From Parafrankia elaeagni (GTDB lineage Bacteria > Actinomycetota > Actinomycetes > Frankiales > Frankiaceae): a DNA stretch of 64,000 nt. Under the pieces are notes generated by a model. It worked only from the letters and a program-made list of their open reading frames with translations. It was not told the DNA's origin and did not search any database. Below are positions 8,909 through 17,008 of the stretch, one piece after another (the first letter of the stretch is position 1; each line of letters starts with the position of its first letter). The stretch covers positions 44,006 to 108,005 of the forward strand of contig NZ_KB893722.1 of NCBI RefSeq assembly GCF_000374165.1. The letters run 5' to 3'. Made by a program: the position numbers and the translations under genes.

Positions 8909-11900
8909 AGGAACGGCGTTGGAAGCGGTGCGGGAACCCACCCGGGAGGCCGACGAGCGCAGCCCTGCGGACGAGCTCGGGCTCGTCGTCCCGGCGCCGT
9001 GGCGAAAGGTGCTGCATCCGCGCCGCGGCGGCACGCCCGTCCCGGTGGAGTTCGCCGCGGCGCAGGTCGCGGCCGCGGTCCAGGAGTGCCTCGCGGCCCA
9101 CGACTGGCCGCTCCGCGAGATCATCGGCAATCCGGTCAGCGAGCCGAGCCTGGCCGTGGCCGCACTGCCCTGGCTGGACAGCGCGCGGCGGCGGGACTGG
9201 ATCCGCCTCGGCGACGAGATCACCCCGGCCGGGGCCGCGGCGGTGGTCACGGCCGTGTGTCATCTGCTCGGCGACCGCCGGCGGCTGGACGCCCGGACGG
9301 TGGCGTTCGCCGACCTGTGGGTGGCGGTGCACGGCCTCGGGTTCGCCGCGTGCGCGGCCGCCGAGCTCTTCTCCATGGACGTCGGTTTCCGCGGTGACCA
9401 GCCGCACTGGTACCCGCTCGTCCGGCTGGGGCCCAACACGCAGGCGGCACCGCGGTTCCTGCCCTGGCTGCTGGTCGCCCGGCGGGTACGGGCCCACCTC
9501 GCGGCCGCGGGTGACGACGAGTACGCGCGCGTCACCACGCTGCTGGCCTCCTACCGGGAACATGGTCCGGGCCCGCGGGCGATGACGTCCTACCTGCTGC
9601 CCACCCAGGCCGACTGGGTGGCTGACGACTGCCACGCCGCCGCGGCGGCATCGGCCGAGACAACGGCCCTGCTGCTGCTGATGGCGGTCGGGTCGACAGC
9701 CCAGGTCGACCAGATCGGCCACCTGGTCCTGGCCCAGCGCGCGTTCGACCTCAGCGGCGTCATCGAGTCCCTGGTGGAGGGCGTCGGCCCAGGTGTGTCG
9801 ACGTTCCTCGACCGCTGGATCGACGGCCCGCTGGACACGGACCAGCGCCGGCGGCTGCTGTCCGTCCTCGCCACGCTGCCGACCGACGACGCGTTCACCG
9901 GGCTGCTCCGCCGCCTTGAAGACAAGCAGACCCAGCCCGCGGTGCTCGCCGCGATGAAACGCTTCCCGGTGCGTGCCCTGCGGCTGCTGCCGGCCGCCGC
10001 CGGCGGCAGCGGCCCGGCCGCCCGCCTCGCCGACGAGCTGCTGCGCACCCATCTCAGCGCGAACGCGGAGCTGGTCGCCGCCGCGCTGCCGCTGCTGCCA
10101 CCCGCCGCCGCCGCGCGCGTCGCCGCGAGGACCGCCGAACCGCCGGGCACCGCGGCGCCGGACGCCGCACCCGGGATGCTGCCGAAGGTCCTGGTCACCC
10201 CACCGTGGACGGGGCCGCGGCGCCGACCGAAGCAGGTACCGAAGCAGGTGGTGACCGACGGCCTGACGGTGCCGGCCGAGGTGGCCATCGTCTGGCGGCC
10301 CGGCGAGCGGGAGGCGTGGTTCGCCGCCACCGAGCGTTACACGATCGCCTGGGGGAACGCCGGCGACTGGTCCTGGCCCCGGCGGCTGCAGGCGCTGCGC
10401 GACGGCACACTGCACGGGTACCAGCAGCTGGCGGTCTTCACCGAGGGCCCCGAGGATCTCGTCCGGCCCGAGCTGCGCCGGTGGCGGCCGGCTGACAGGG
10501 GGGTCGAGGCTCGCCTCGCCTGGCTGATCGCCAGGTTCGGGCTGGACGCGCTGCCGCTGGCGCTGCACCTCGGCGCGCAGCGGCCGGCGGCGAACGCGGC
10601 CCGGCTGCTGCCCTACGCCGCCGCCGAGGTCGCCGCCATGATGGCGGACTGGCTGCTACGGCTGCGGTCGGTGCGCGCGGACGCCCTCGCCTGGTTCGCC
10701 CGTCACCCGGCCACGGCCGCGGCCGCGCTGGTCCCGGCCGCCCTCGGCCCGGCCGGCGCCCGGCGGCGGGCGGCGGAGAACGCCCTGCGCGCCATCGCCC
10801 GCGGCGGCCACGCCGCCGAGGTCGCCACCGCCGCCCGCCGCCACGGCGGCGAGGTGGCCGAGGCGATCGAGGCACTGCTGTCCGCGGACCCGCTCGACCT
10901 GCTGCCGAGCCGCATCCCGGTGGTACCGGACTGGGCGGACCCCGTGCTCCTCCCCCAGGTGATGCTGCGCGACCGCATCCACGCGCTGCCCGCGACCGCC
11001 GTCCGGCACCTGTGCACGATGCTCGCGCTGTCGAAGCCGGGCGAGCCGTACGCCGGGATCACGGCGGTGCGCGAGGCGGCCGACCCGGAGTCGCTGGCGG
11101 CGTTCGGCTGGGCGCTGTTCGAACGCTGGCGATCGGTCGGCGCACCGGCGAAGGACGCCTGGGCCCTCGACGCGCTCGGCTGTGTCGGCGACGACGGGAC
11201 CGTGCGCCGGCTGGCCCCGCTCGTCCGCGCCTGGCCGGGCGAGGGCGGGCACACCCGGGCCACGCGGGCGCTGGACGTCTTCACCGGCATCGGCACCGAG
11301 GTGGCGCTGACGCACCTGCACGGCATCTCGCAGCGGGCGGCGTTCCGGGCCCTGCGCGCACGCGCCGCCGAGAAGATCGCACAGCTCGCCGCCGATCTGG
11401 ACCTGAGCACGGAGCAGCTCGCCGACCGCCTCGTCCCCGACCTGGGGCTGGACGCGGCGGGCGGCATGACCTTCGACTACGGGCGGCGCCGGTTCACCGT
11501 CGGTTTCGACGAGCGCCTGCGCCCCCATGTCGACGACGACGACGGCGTGCGCCGCCGGGATCTCCCGAAACCCGGCCGGCGGGACGACGCGGAACAGGCC
11601 CTGGCCGCCTACAAGCGGTTCGCCACGCTGAAGAAGGACGCCCGGACGCTCGGTGCCGCCCAGCTCCGCCGCCTCGAGGACGCCCTCGTCGCCCAGCGCC
11701 GGTGGACGGTGGACGAGTTCAGAACCCTGTTCGTGGCGCACCCGCTGCTCGGGCACCTGGCCCGCCGCCTGGTCTGGCTCGTGGACACGCCGCACGACCC
11801 GGATGCCTCGGGTACCTCGGGTACCTCGGGTACCTCGGACGGCGGCCCGGGGCGGGCGTTCCGGATCGCCGGAGACGGCACCTGCACCGACGTCGAGGAC

Positions 11901-12461
11901 AACCCCTTCTCCCTGCCGGCCCCGCCCGGGACCCGCGCCGCCGGCGTCATCCGCCTCGCGCACCCGCTGCATCTCGGTGAGACGGTGGCCGCCTGGTCCG
12001 CCCTGTTCGCCGGTCTCCGGATCCTGCAGCCGTTCCCACAGCTGAGCCGCGAGGTCTTCACGCTCACCGACGCCGAGCGCGACGCGACCGCACTGCTGCG
12101 GCTCGACGGGCTGCCCGTCCCGACACTGGACCTGCTACGGCTGGAGCACCGCGGCTGGCGGCGGGGCGTGCCGATCGAGGGCGGCGTCCAGGGCTGGCTG
12201 GAGCGCGATCTGCCCGGGGGCCGCTCCGCCCTCCTCCACCTCGACCCGGGAATCGTCGTCGGCAACCTGCAGGAGTTTCCCCTCCAGCAGGTGGAGGAGA
12301 TCCGGCTGAGCAACGCGCCGACCGGTGGCTGGCCGACCAGCGCCGAGATCAGGTTCGGCGTGCTCGACCCGGTCGTCGCTTCGGAGATCCTGCGCGACCT
12401 GCACGACCTGCCCACCCTGGCGCCCCTACCGCCCCCGCCCCAGGAAGGACAGGGCCGGTGA
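8898..12461 (+). CDS. large DUF4132 domain protein
   Basis: This 1187-residue protein has a DUF4132-type C-terminal region (residues about 970-1150) containing the WTVDEFRTLFVAHPLLGHLA stretch, then a beta-rich section with HPLHLGETVAAW. The N-terminal 900 residues are helical and HEAT-like in composition. DUF4132 proteins often sit beside MoxR/AAA+ ATPases; their function is not settled. ATG 8898 is given as start, but TTG 8919 has the better site (AGGAGG seven bases upstream) and may be the true one. The gene overlaps the kinase gene downstream (GTGA) and lies 25 bp after the AAA+ gene, so the three probably form one transcript. Confidence 0.85.
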   Translation: MRPGGTALEAVREPTREADERSPADELGLVVPAPWRKVLHPRRGGTPVPVEFAAAQVAAAVQECLAAHDWPLREIIGNPVSEPSLAVAALPWLDSARRRDWIRLGDEITPAGAAAVVTAVCHLLGDRRRLDARTVAFADLWVAVHGLGFAACAAAELFSMDVGFRGDQPHWYPLVRLGPNTQAAPRFLPWLLVARRVRAHLAAAGDDEYARVTTLLASYREHGPGPRAMTSYLLPTQADWVADDCHAAAAASAETTALLLLMAVGSTAQVDQIGHLVLAQRAFDLSGVIESLVEGVGPGVSTFLDRWIDGPLDTDQRRRLLSVLATLPTDDAFTGLLRRLEDKQTQPAVLAAMKRFPVRALRLLPAAAGGSGPAARLADELLRTHLSANAELVAAALPLLPPAAAARVAARTAEPPGTAAPDAAPGMLPKVLVTPPWTGPRRRPKQVPKQVVTDGLTVPAEVAIVWRPGEREAWFAATERYTIAWGNAGDWSWPRRLQALRDGTLHGYQQLAVFTEGPEDLVRPELRRWRPADRGVEARLAWLIARFGLDALPLALHLGAQRPAANAARLLPYAAAEVAAMMADWLLRLRSVRADALAWFARHPATAAAALVPAALGPAGARRRAAENALRAIARGGHAAEVATAARRHGGEVAEAIEALLSADPLDLLPSRIPVVPDWADPVLLPQVMLRDRIHALPATAVRHLCTMLALSKPGEPYAGITAVREAADPESLAAFGWALFERWRSVGAPAKDAWALDALGCVGDDGTVRRLAPLVRAWPGEGGHTRATRALDVFTGIGTEVALTHLHGISQRAAFRALRARAAEKIAQLAADLDLSTEQLADRLVPDLGLDAAGGMTFDYGRRRFTVGFDERLRPHVDDDDGVRRRDLPKPGRRDDAEQALAAYKRFATLKKDARTLGAAQLRRLEDALVAQRRWTVDEFRTLFVAHPLLGHLARRLVWLVDTPHDPDASGTSGTSGTSDGGPGRAFRIAGDGTCTDVEDNPFSLPAPPGTRAAGVIRLAHPLHLGETVAAWSALFAGLRILQPFPQLSREVFTLTDAERDATALLRLDGLPVPTLDLLRLEHRGWRRGVPIEGGVQGWLERDLPGGRSALLHLDPGIVVGNLQEFPLQQVEEIRLSNAPTGGWPTSAEIRFGVLDPVVASEILRDLHDLPTLAPLPPPPQEGQGR

Positions 12462-13753
12462 GGGACGTCCGCGGGTCACGACACGCGGCGCTAGAGTCGG
12501 CAGCGCCGGCGACCCGGGGCCGTCCCGCCCGTCGGAGGGGAGGGCGCGTGCCGGAGCCAGCCGGTCCTCCGCCGGCCACCGCCCCTTCAGCCACAGATCC
12601 TTCCTGCGTGGATCCCTCTCCTTCCTGCGTGGGTCCCTCCTCCGCGGACCCTTCCGTCGCGGACCTGCCGGCCCAGGTGCTGGCGCTGGCGGCGGCGACG
12701 CCGCCGGGCACCAGATCCGGAGGCGACGCCCTGAGCCGGATCACGGCCCTGGTCGGACAGGCGTCACAGGCCCGCCAGGTGATCATCCGTCGGATCGGCA
12801 CGACGGACCCGGCGACGGGTCCGTCGGAGTACGTCTGGTCCGCGCCCGACGCCGGGGCTCCGCAGCCGGACGGCACCCCGGCCGCGAACCCGCCCGGGGA
12901 CGGGGCCGGGCCGGCGTCCGCGGTGCGCGTGAGCCGGGTCGTCCGCCACCGCGGTGCGCAGCTGGCCGAGCTGTCGGTCGAACTCCCCGCCGGTATGCCC
13001 GACCAGATTGCGCGCACGGCGGCGTCCGTCGAGGCGGTGGCGGCCGTGCTGGGCGGAGTGCTCGCGGCGGAGGCGCTGGCCACCGAACTCAGAGCCGCCC
13101 GGAACCGGAGTCGCGCGGCGTCCGAGCGGATCGCGGACGAGCGGCACCGGGCGGCGTCCCAGCTGGAGCAGCAGCGCCAGGATCTCGAACGCGACCTGCA
13201 CGACGGCGCGCAGCTGCACCTGGTCTCGCTGCAGATGGCCTGCGCCGTGCTCGACCACCAGGTGGCGACCGGCACGGCCGACCCGCGGTCCCGGGCAGAG
13301 GCCGTCGCCGACCTCGGCACCCGGCTGCGGCACACCCGGCGGCTCCTCGCCGAGACGGCGGCCGGCGTCGCGCCCGCGCCGCTACGCACGGCCGGCCTCG
13401 CCGCCGCCCTGGCCGCCGGGCTGCGCGGGACACGGGACGTCACCCTGGACGTCGCCGCGGCCGTACAGGCCCGCCGCTACCCGCACGAGGTCGAGAACGC
13501 CCTCTACCTCGCCTGCATGGAGGCGGTGAGCAACGCGCAGAAGCACGCGCCGGGGACACCGGTCCGGGTCGAGGTGCGGGACACCTACCACGGACTGTCG
13601 TTCATCGTGGCGGACGAGGGCCCCGGCGTGGGCGGCTCCGCCGGCGCCACGCTCGGCGCCCTGCGCTCCCGGCTGGCCTCGGTCGGGGGGACGCTGACGG
13701 TGCGGTCCGAGCCCGGCCGCGGCACCGCCGTCACCGGCACGGTGCCGATCTGA
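12458..13753 (+). CDS. NarL-type two-component sensor histidine kinase
   Basis: The GTG at 12458 overlaps the preceding TGA. The product is 431 residues with no clear transmembrane helix, so it is a cytoplasmic kinase. Residues 1-70 are Pro/Ser-rich and the middle is GAF-like in length. The HisKA_3 phospho-acceptor motif is LERDLHDGAQLH near residue 247, after a short coiled coil. The ATP-binding domain shows the N box (LACMEAVSNAQKHA near 350) and G1 box (VADEGPG). It likely phosphorylates a LuxR-type regulator; the obvious candidate is encoded on the opposite strand at 15089-15745. Its 3' 169 bp are overlapped by the convergent gene below. Confidence 0.88.
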   Translation: MRDVRGSRHAALESAAPATRGRPARRRGGRVPEPAGPPPATAPSATDPSCVDPSPSCVGPSSADPSVADLPAQVLALAAATPPGTRSGGDALSRITALVGQASQARQVIIRRIGTTDPATGPSEYVWSAPDAGAPQPDGTPAANPPGDGAGPASAVRVSRVVRHRGAQLAELSVELPAGMPDQIARTAASVEAVAAVLGGVLAAEALATELRAARNRSRAASERIADERHRAASQLEQQRQDLERDLHDGAQLHLVSLQMACAVLDHQVATGTADPRSRAEAVADLGTRLRHTRRLLAETAAGVAPAPLRTAGLAAALAAGLRGTRDVTLDVAAAVQARRYPHEVENALYLACMEAVSNAQKHAPGTPVRVEVRDTYHGLSFIVADEGPGVGGSAGATLGALRSRLASVGGTLTVRSEPGRGTAVTGTVPI

Positions 13754-15063
13754 TGCCCGGCCACGGCCGGGACGTCCAGCTCGGGGACGAGCTTCTCCGG
13801 CAGCCAGATCTCGACGACGCCGGCCCCGTCGGCGCCGGTCTCGTGGCGCAGCCCGCCGCCCAGCGCCACCAGCCGTCGCGCGTCCTCGGCCAGACCCACC
13901 CAGATCCGGTCCGGTGGGCCGGGGGTGGGATCCGTCAGCCGGACGACGAGCCGGCCCCCGGCCCGCGCGAACGACAGCACGAGATCGGCCGGCCCGTCCG
14001 ACGGGCTGTCGGGTGCCGCCAGCACGGTGAGCGCCGCCGCGGCCGCGTGGTAGATCCCGGCCTCGATCTCCCATCCGACGCGCCGGCCGAGGTCACCGAC
14101 GATCCGCACCCTCCTCGGCAGCTGGCCGGCGAGTTCGGCCAGCGCCGCCACCGGCCCCTGGGCGCGCAGGGTCCGCGGCGCCACCGCCCGCACGACCAGC
14201 CGGAAGTCGTCGACGAGCTGGTCGAGCGCGGACCTCATCCGGCGCAGCGCCGTGAGCGTGCCGGTAGGCGCTGCACCGACGGGCGATGCCCCGGCGGGCG
14301 CCGGGCCAGCGGGCACCGGGCTGGGCGAGACGTCCCGCGGCGGTGCCGGGACGAGGTCGTCCGCGCGGGTGGCCGCCACGAGCTCCTGCCAGCGCAGCCG
14401 CACCTCGGTGAGCTCGTCGGCCGGCCCGGCGAGGATCGCCGCCGCGAGCCGGCGGCGCTCCGCCTCCACCACCCGGGCGAGCTCACCGCCCAGGAACGCG
14501 AGCCTGGCCTCGAGCCGCTCGGCCCTGGCCAGCTCGGACCGCACCGCCTGCTCCAGCCGCAGCTCGCGCAGCACCAGGACGAGGCAGTCCCCGGTGGCGG
14601 ACAGCAGCGCGGGGCCGACGGCCCCAGGGCCACCGCCGCCGTGCGGGTCGCCGCCGTGCGGATCGCCGCCGTGCAGAGTGACGGCCGCGAGCGTCTCGGT
14701 GCCGTCCGTGAGCTGGAGGAGCAGCCGGCTGCCCGGTACCGCGGCGGGGTCGGGCGCCGCCGTCCCCTCCCACGGGCCGGTGGCGTTCCACCCGGTCGGC
14801 CCTCCCTGGCAGTGCAGGAGGCAGACCCAGCCGCCTCCATCGCCTCCGGCCTGTGTGGCGGCAGGCGGCGAGCAGGTGACGAGCGGCGAGCGGCCCGGCA
14901 CCCACAGCGCCAGCTCGCCGGTGCCCGCCGCACAGCCCAGGTTCGCGAGCAGGGGTCGCAGCCTCCGGGCCGGTGGGGTGCCGGGCGGCAGCGGCGAGAC
15001 CTCCGCGGCGAGCACGCGCCACGGTTCCCGGGTGCGCCGTATGCCGGGGTGGTGCCCGGTCAC
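13585..15063 (-). CDS. histidine-kinase-like protein lacking the acceptor histidine
   Basis: This 492-residue protein starts at GTG 15063, 25 bp after the response regulator gene. A coiled coil near residues 180-210 leads into VEAERRRLAAAILAGPADEL. This aligns with the NarL-kinase H box, but the usual LHDG is replaced by LAGP. The N-box region (YHAAAAALTVLAAP) also lacks the asparagine that binds ATP-magnesium. It is therefore probably a pseudokinase or phosphatase-like sensor partner rather than an active kinase. The last ~56 codons run antisense to the end of the upstream kinase gene, an unusually long convergent overlap. If that tail is an artefact, the protein proper ends near VVEIWLPEKL. 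Confidence 0.75.
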   Translation of the reverse strand: MTGHHPGIRRTREPWRVLAAEVSPLPPGTPPARRLRPLLANLGCAAGTGELALWVPGRSPLVTCSPPAATQAGGDGGGWVCLLHCQGGPTGWNATGPWEGTAAPDPAAVPGSRLLLQLTDGTETLAAVTLHGGDPHGGDPHGGGGPGAVGPALLSATGDCLVLVLRELRLEQAVRSELARAERLEARLAFLGGELARVVEAERRRLAAAILAGPADELTEVRLRWQELVAATRADDLVPAPPRDVSPSPVPAGPAPAGASPVGAAPTGTLTALRRMRSALDQLVDDFRLVVRAVAPRTLRAQGPVAALAELAGQLPRRVRIVGDLGRRVGWEIEAGIYHAAAAALTVLAAPDSPSDGPADLVLSFARAGGRLVVRLTDPTPGPPDRIWVGLAEDARRLVALGGGLRHETGADGAGVVEIWLPEKLVPELDVPAVAGHQIGTVPVTAVPRPGSDRTVSVPPTEASRERRAPSVAPAEPPTPGPSSATMNDSPW

Positions 15064-15088
15064 GGGGCACCACCCGTCCTGTCCGCGG

Positions 15089-15745
15089 TCACGGTGTGCC
15101 GACGCCGAGATAGGTCAGTACGGCGAGGACGCGTCGATGATGCGCGGTGGAATCCTGCGGAAGGCCGAGTTTCAGGAAGATGTTCGCGATGTGCTTTTCC
15201 ACTGCTTTACCGGACAGAACAAGCGCGGCGGCGATTCCGGTGTTGGAACGGCCTTCTGCCATGAGGCGGAGAACGTCCAGTTCCCGTTCGGTCAGAGCGG
15301 CGAGCGGGCGGGCGCGCGGGGTCTGCCGGTCGACCAGCTGCCGGGCCAGGACCGGCTCGAGCACCAGCTCACCAGCGGCGATTCTGGTGATCGTGTCGGT
15401 CAGCACCTGCACGCCGGCGATGCGGTCCTTCAGCCGGTACCCGACGCGCTCGGTGCCCACCGTCAGCAGGCGGGTCAGGTAGTGGCTCTCGGCGTAGTGG
15501 GAAAGCAGGAGCAGCCCGACCTCGGGGTACGACTGCCTGATCCGGCGGGCGGTGGTCAGCCCGCCCTCGCTTCCCGGCGGCATCCGGATGTCGAGGATCG
15601 CCACGTCGACCGTCTCCGCCGCGAGCAGCGCCAGCAGACCGTCGCCGTCCACGGCGCAGCCGACCACCTCGTGGCCGGCGGTGGTCAGCAGCAGCACGAG
15701 GCCCTCGCGGAAGAGGGCGGCGTCCTCCGCGACAGCTACCCGCAC
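15089..15745 (-). CDS. NarL/LuxR-family response regulator
   Basis: The product is 218 residues from GTG 15745. The receiver domain has the acidic pair ED at residues 7-8, the phospho-acceptor aspartate D52 (AILDIRMP), a serine switch residue in LLLLSHY and the conserved lysine in YRLKD. A GerE/LuxR helix-turn-helix follows (LTERELDVLRLMAEG and KAVEKHIANIF). Its start overlaps the upstream gene's end by 10 bp and the kinase-like gene follows 25 bp later, so the three are one operon. The likely kinase is the product of 12458-13753, facing it. Confidence 0.92.
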   Translation of the reverse strand: MRVAVAEDAALFREGLVLLLTTAGHEVVGCAVDGDGLLALLAAETVDVAILDIRMPPGSEGGLTTARRIRQSYPEVGLLLLSHYAESHYLTRLLTVGTERVGYRLKDRIAGVQVLTDTITRIAAGELVLEPVLARQLVDRQTPRARPLAALTERELDVLRLMAEGRSNTGIAAALVLSGKAVEKHIANIFLKLGLPQDSTAHHRRVLAVLTYLGVGTP

Positions 15746-16767
15746 GGACCGTGGGGGGCCGGGCTGACGAGACGCATCCGGCCGGAGGCCGTCACCGCGA
15801 GCGCCGTGCCCGGCGCGGCGGTACGACCGGCCGTGGCGTCCGCACCGCCGTTCGCGGCGTCACCGCCGTTCGCGTCCGCACCGCCGTTCGCGGCGTCGTC
15901 CACGCCGCGGGGGACGCCGCGGGAGACGTCCGGCACCGGGAGACGGATGTGCTGAGGTGCCGGCACCGCCCACCGGACGCGCTGTGCCTCGGCCGGCCCG
16001 GTGCCCGGCGGCAGGACCACCCGCAGCCGGCGGCGGGCCGGGCCGGGGAGCGCGTCGGCGAGACGGCCGAGGGCGGCGAGCACCCCGTCCGGCAACCCGC
16101 CGGGCGGGTGATCGACGGCGAGATCGAGGCGGGCGGGGTGGAAGGGCGCGGCGTCCAGCACGGTGTCCGGCGGCTCCCCTTCGCGGCGGAGCACGAACCC
16201 GGCGGGCACCAGGCGGACGAACCAGCCGTCCGCCACCCGGTAGTCGCCCGCGCCGAGCGCGGCGAAACCCGGTGCCGGCTCGGACCACCGGGTCACGGTG
16301 GGGCCGGTACCCGGCACATGCAGGCAGTGCCGGACGAGTGGGCGCCACGCCGGCTCGGCCGTCCCGTCGAACGCGACCACGTGAGCGGCACCGGACGCGT
16401 CACCGCCGGGGCCGGGCAGCAGCAGCCCGTGCTGGGCGAGCACCGGCCGGCCGATCAGGTCCGCCACCTGGCCGGGCAGGCCCGGCGTGCCGGCCGGCGC
16501 GTCCGTCGGCTCGCAGCCGTGGACCGCGACGACCACGTCATCCTGGTGGGCGACAGGCAGCGCGAGCAGCAGCGCGGCGACGGTGGAGGCGGACGGCAGC
16601 GCGCCGCCGGACGCGCCGGCGATCACTGTCACCGCGCCGTCCGGGTCCGGCAGCGCGGCGAAGGCCGGGTCCGCCGGGTCGGCGGGGCCGCTTCCCGCCG
16701 GTCTCATCCACCAGCCGGCCGGGACCGCCGTGATGTCGGGCTGCGCCGCGGCTGCGGGCCTGGTCAT
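15736..16767 (-). CDS. uncharacterised protein coupled to the response regulator
   Basis: A 343-residue frame starting at ATG 16767 (MTRPAAAAQPDITAV). A GTG or ATG further upstream would add about 24 residues with poor support. It contains an alpha/beta region near residues 45-100 with VIAGASGGALPSASTVAALL and later a beta-rich section. I see no catalytic motif, signal peptide or membrane segment. The tail has alanine/asparagine/glycine repeats (NGGADANGGDAANGG). It overlaps the response-regulator start by 10 bp, so its product may be an accessory sensor or output of that system. The function is unknown. Confidence 0.7.
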   Translation of the reverse strand: MTRPAAAAQPDITAVPAGWWMRPAGSGPADPADPAFAALPDPDGAVTVIAGASGGALPSASTVAALLLALPVAHQDDVVVAVHGCEPTDAPAGTPGLPGQVADLIGRPVLAQHGLLLPGPGGDASGAAHVVAFDGTAEPAWRPLVRHCLHVPGTGPTVTRWSEPAPGFAALGAGDYRVADGWFVRLVPAGFVLRREGEPPDTVLDAAPFHPARLDLAVDHPPGGLPDGVLAALGRLADALPGPARRRLRVVLPPGTGPAEAQRVRWAVPAPQHIRLPVPDVSRGVPRGVDDAANGGADANGGDAANGGADATAGRTAAPGTALAVTASGRMRLVSPAPHGPCG

Positions 16768-16848
16768 GGTCGGCTCGCCGTCAATGCGGCACCCGGTCGG
16801 CGAACCGGCGAGTACGGGACGTGTCTGGTGTGAGAACACGCGGATCTC

Positions 16849-16885
16849 GTTGCGTTTTCATCCGGCAACCGGACGAGAACGCAAC
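16849..16885. promoter_or_regulatory. 17-bp inverted repeat with 3-nt loop in a divergent promoter region
   Basis: GTTGCGTTTTCATCCGG pairs with CCGGACGAGAACGCAAC across a CAA loop, with one mismatch and one G-T pair. It lies between the start of the response-regulator operon (16767) and the lectin gene (17009). It may be an operator or an RNA hairpin in the leader of either transcript. There is no U-run beside it to suggest a terminator. Confidence 0.55.
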
Positions 16886-17008
16886 CGTCTTTGCACTCTG
16901 TTTGCCACACGTTAACCCGTCTCCAAAGAGCCGCCGAATAGCATCAGACCGTATCAATCGGAACAATATAAGATTCTCGGGACCGCCCGGCGACGGACGA
17001 GGAGACGC

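Noticed and set aside
5079-9250. Very long minus-strand frame opposite the beta-helix and AAA+ gene
   Set aside because: It is antisense shadow typical of GC-rich DNA: low-complexity Arg/Gly/Asp/Val composition and no domains, while the plus strand has clear ATPase motifs.
8850-10568. Long minus-strand frame opposite the DUF4132 gene
   Set aside because: Antisense shadow; no motif and biased composition.
16891-16970. Possible -35/-10 promoter (TTGCAC, TATAAG) before the lectin gene
   Set aside because: Spacing between the two hexamers is far too long for one promoter.
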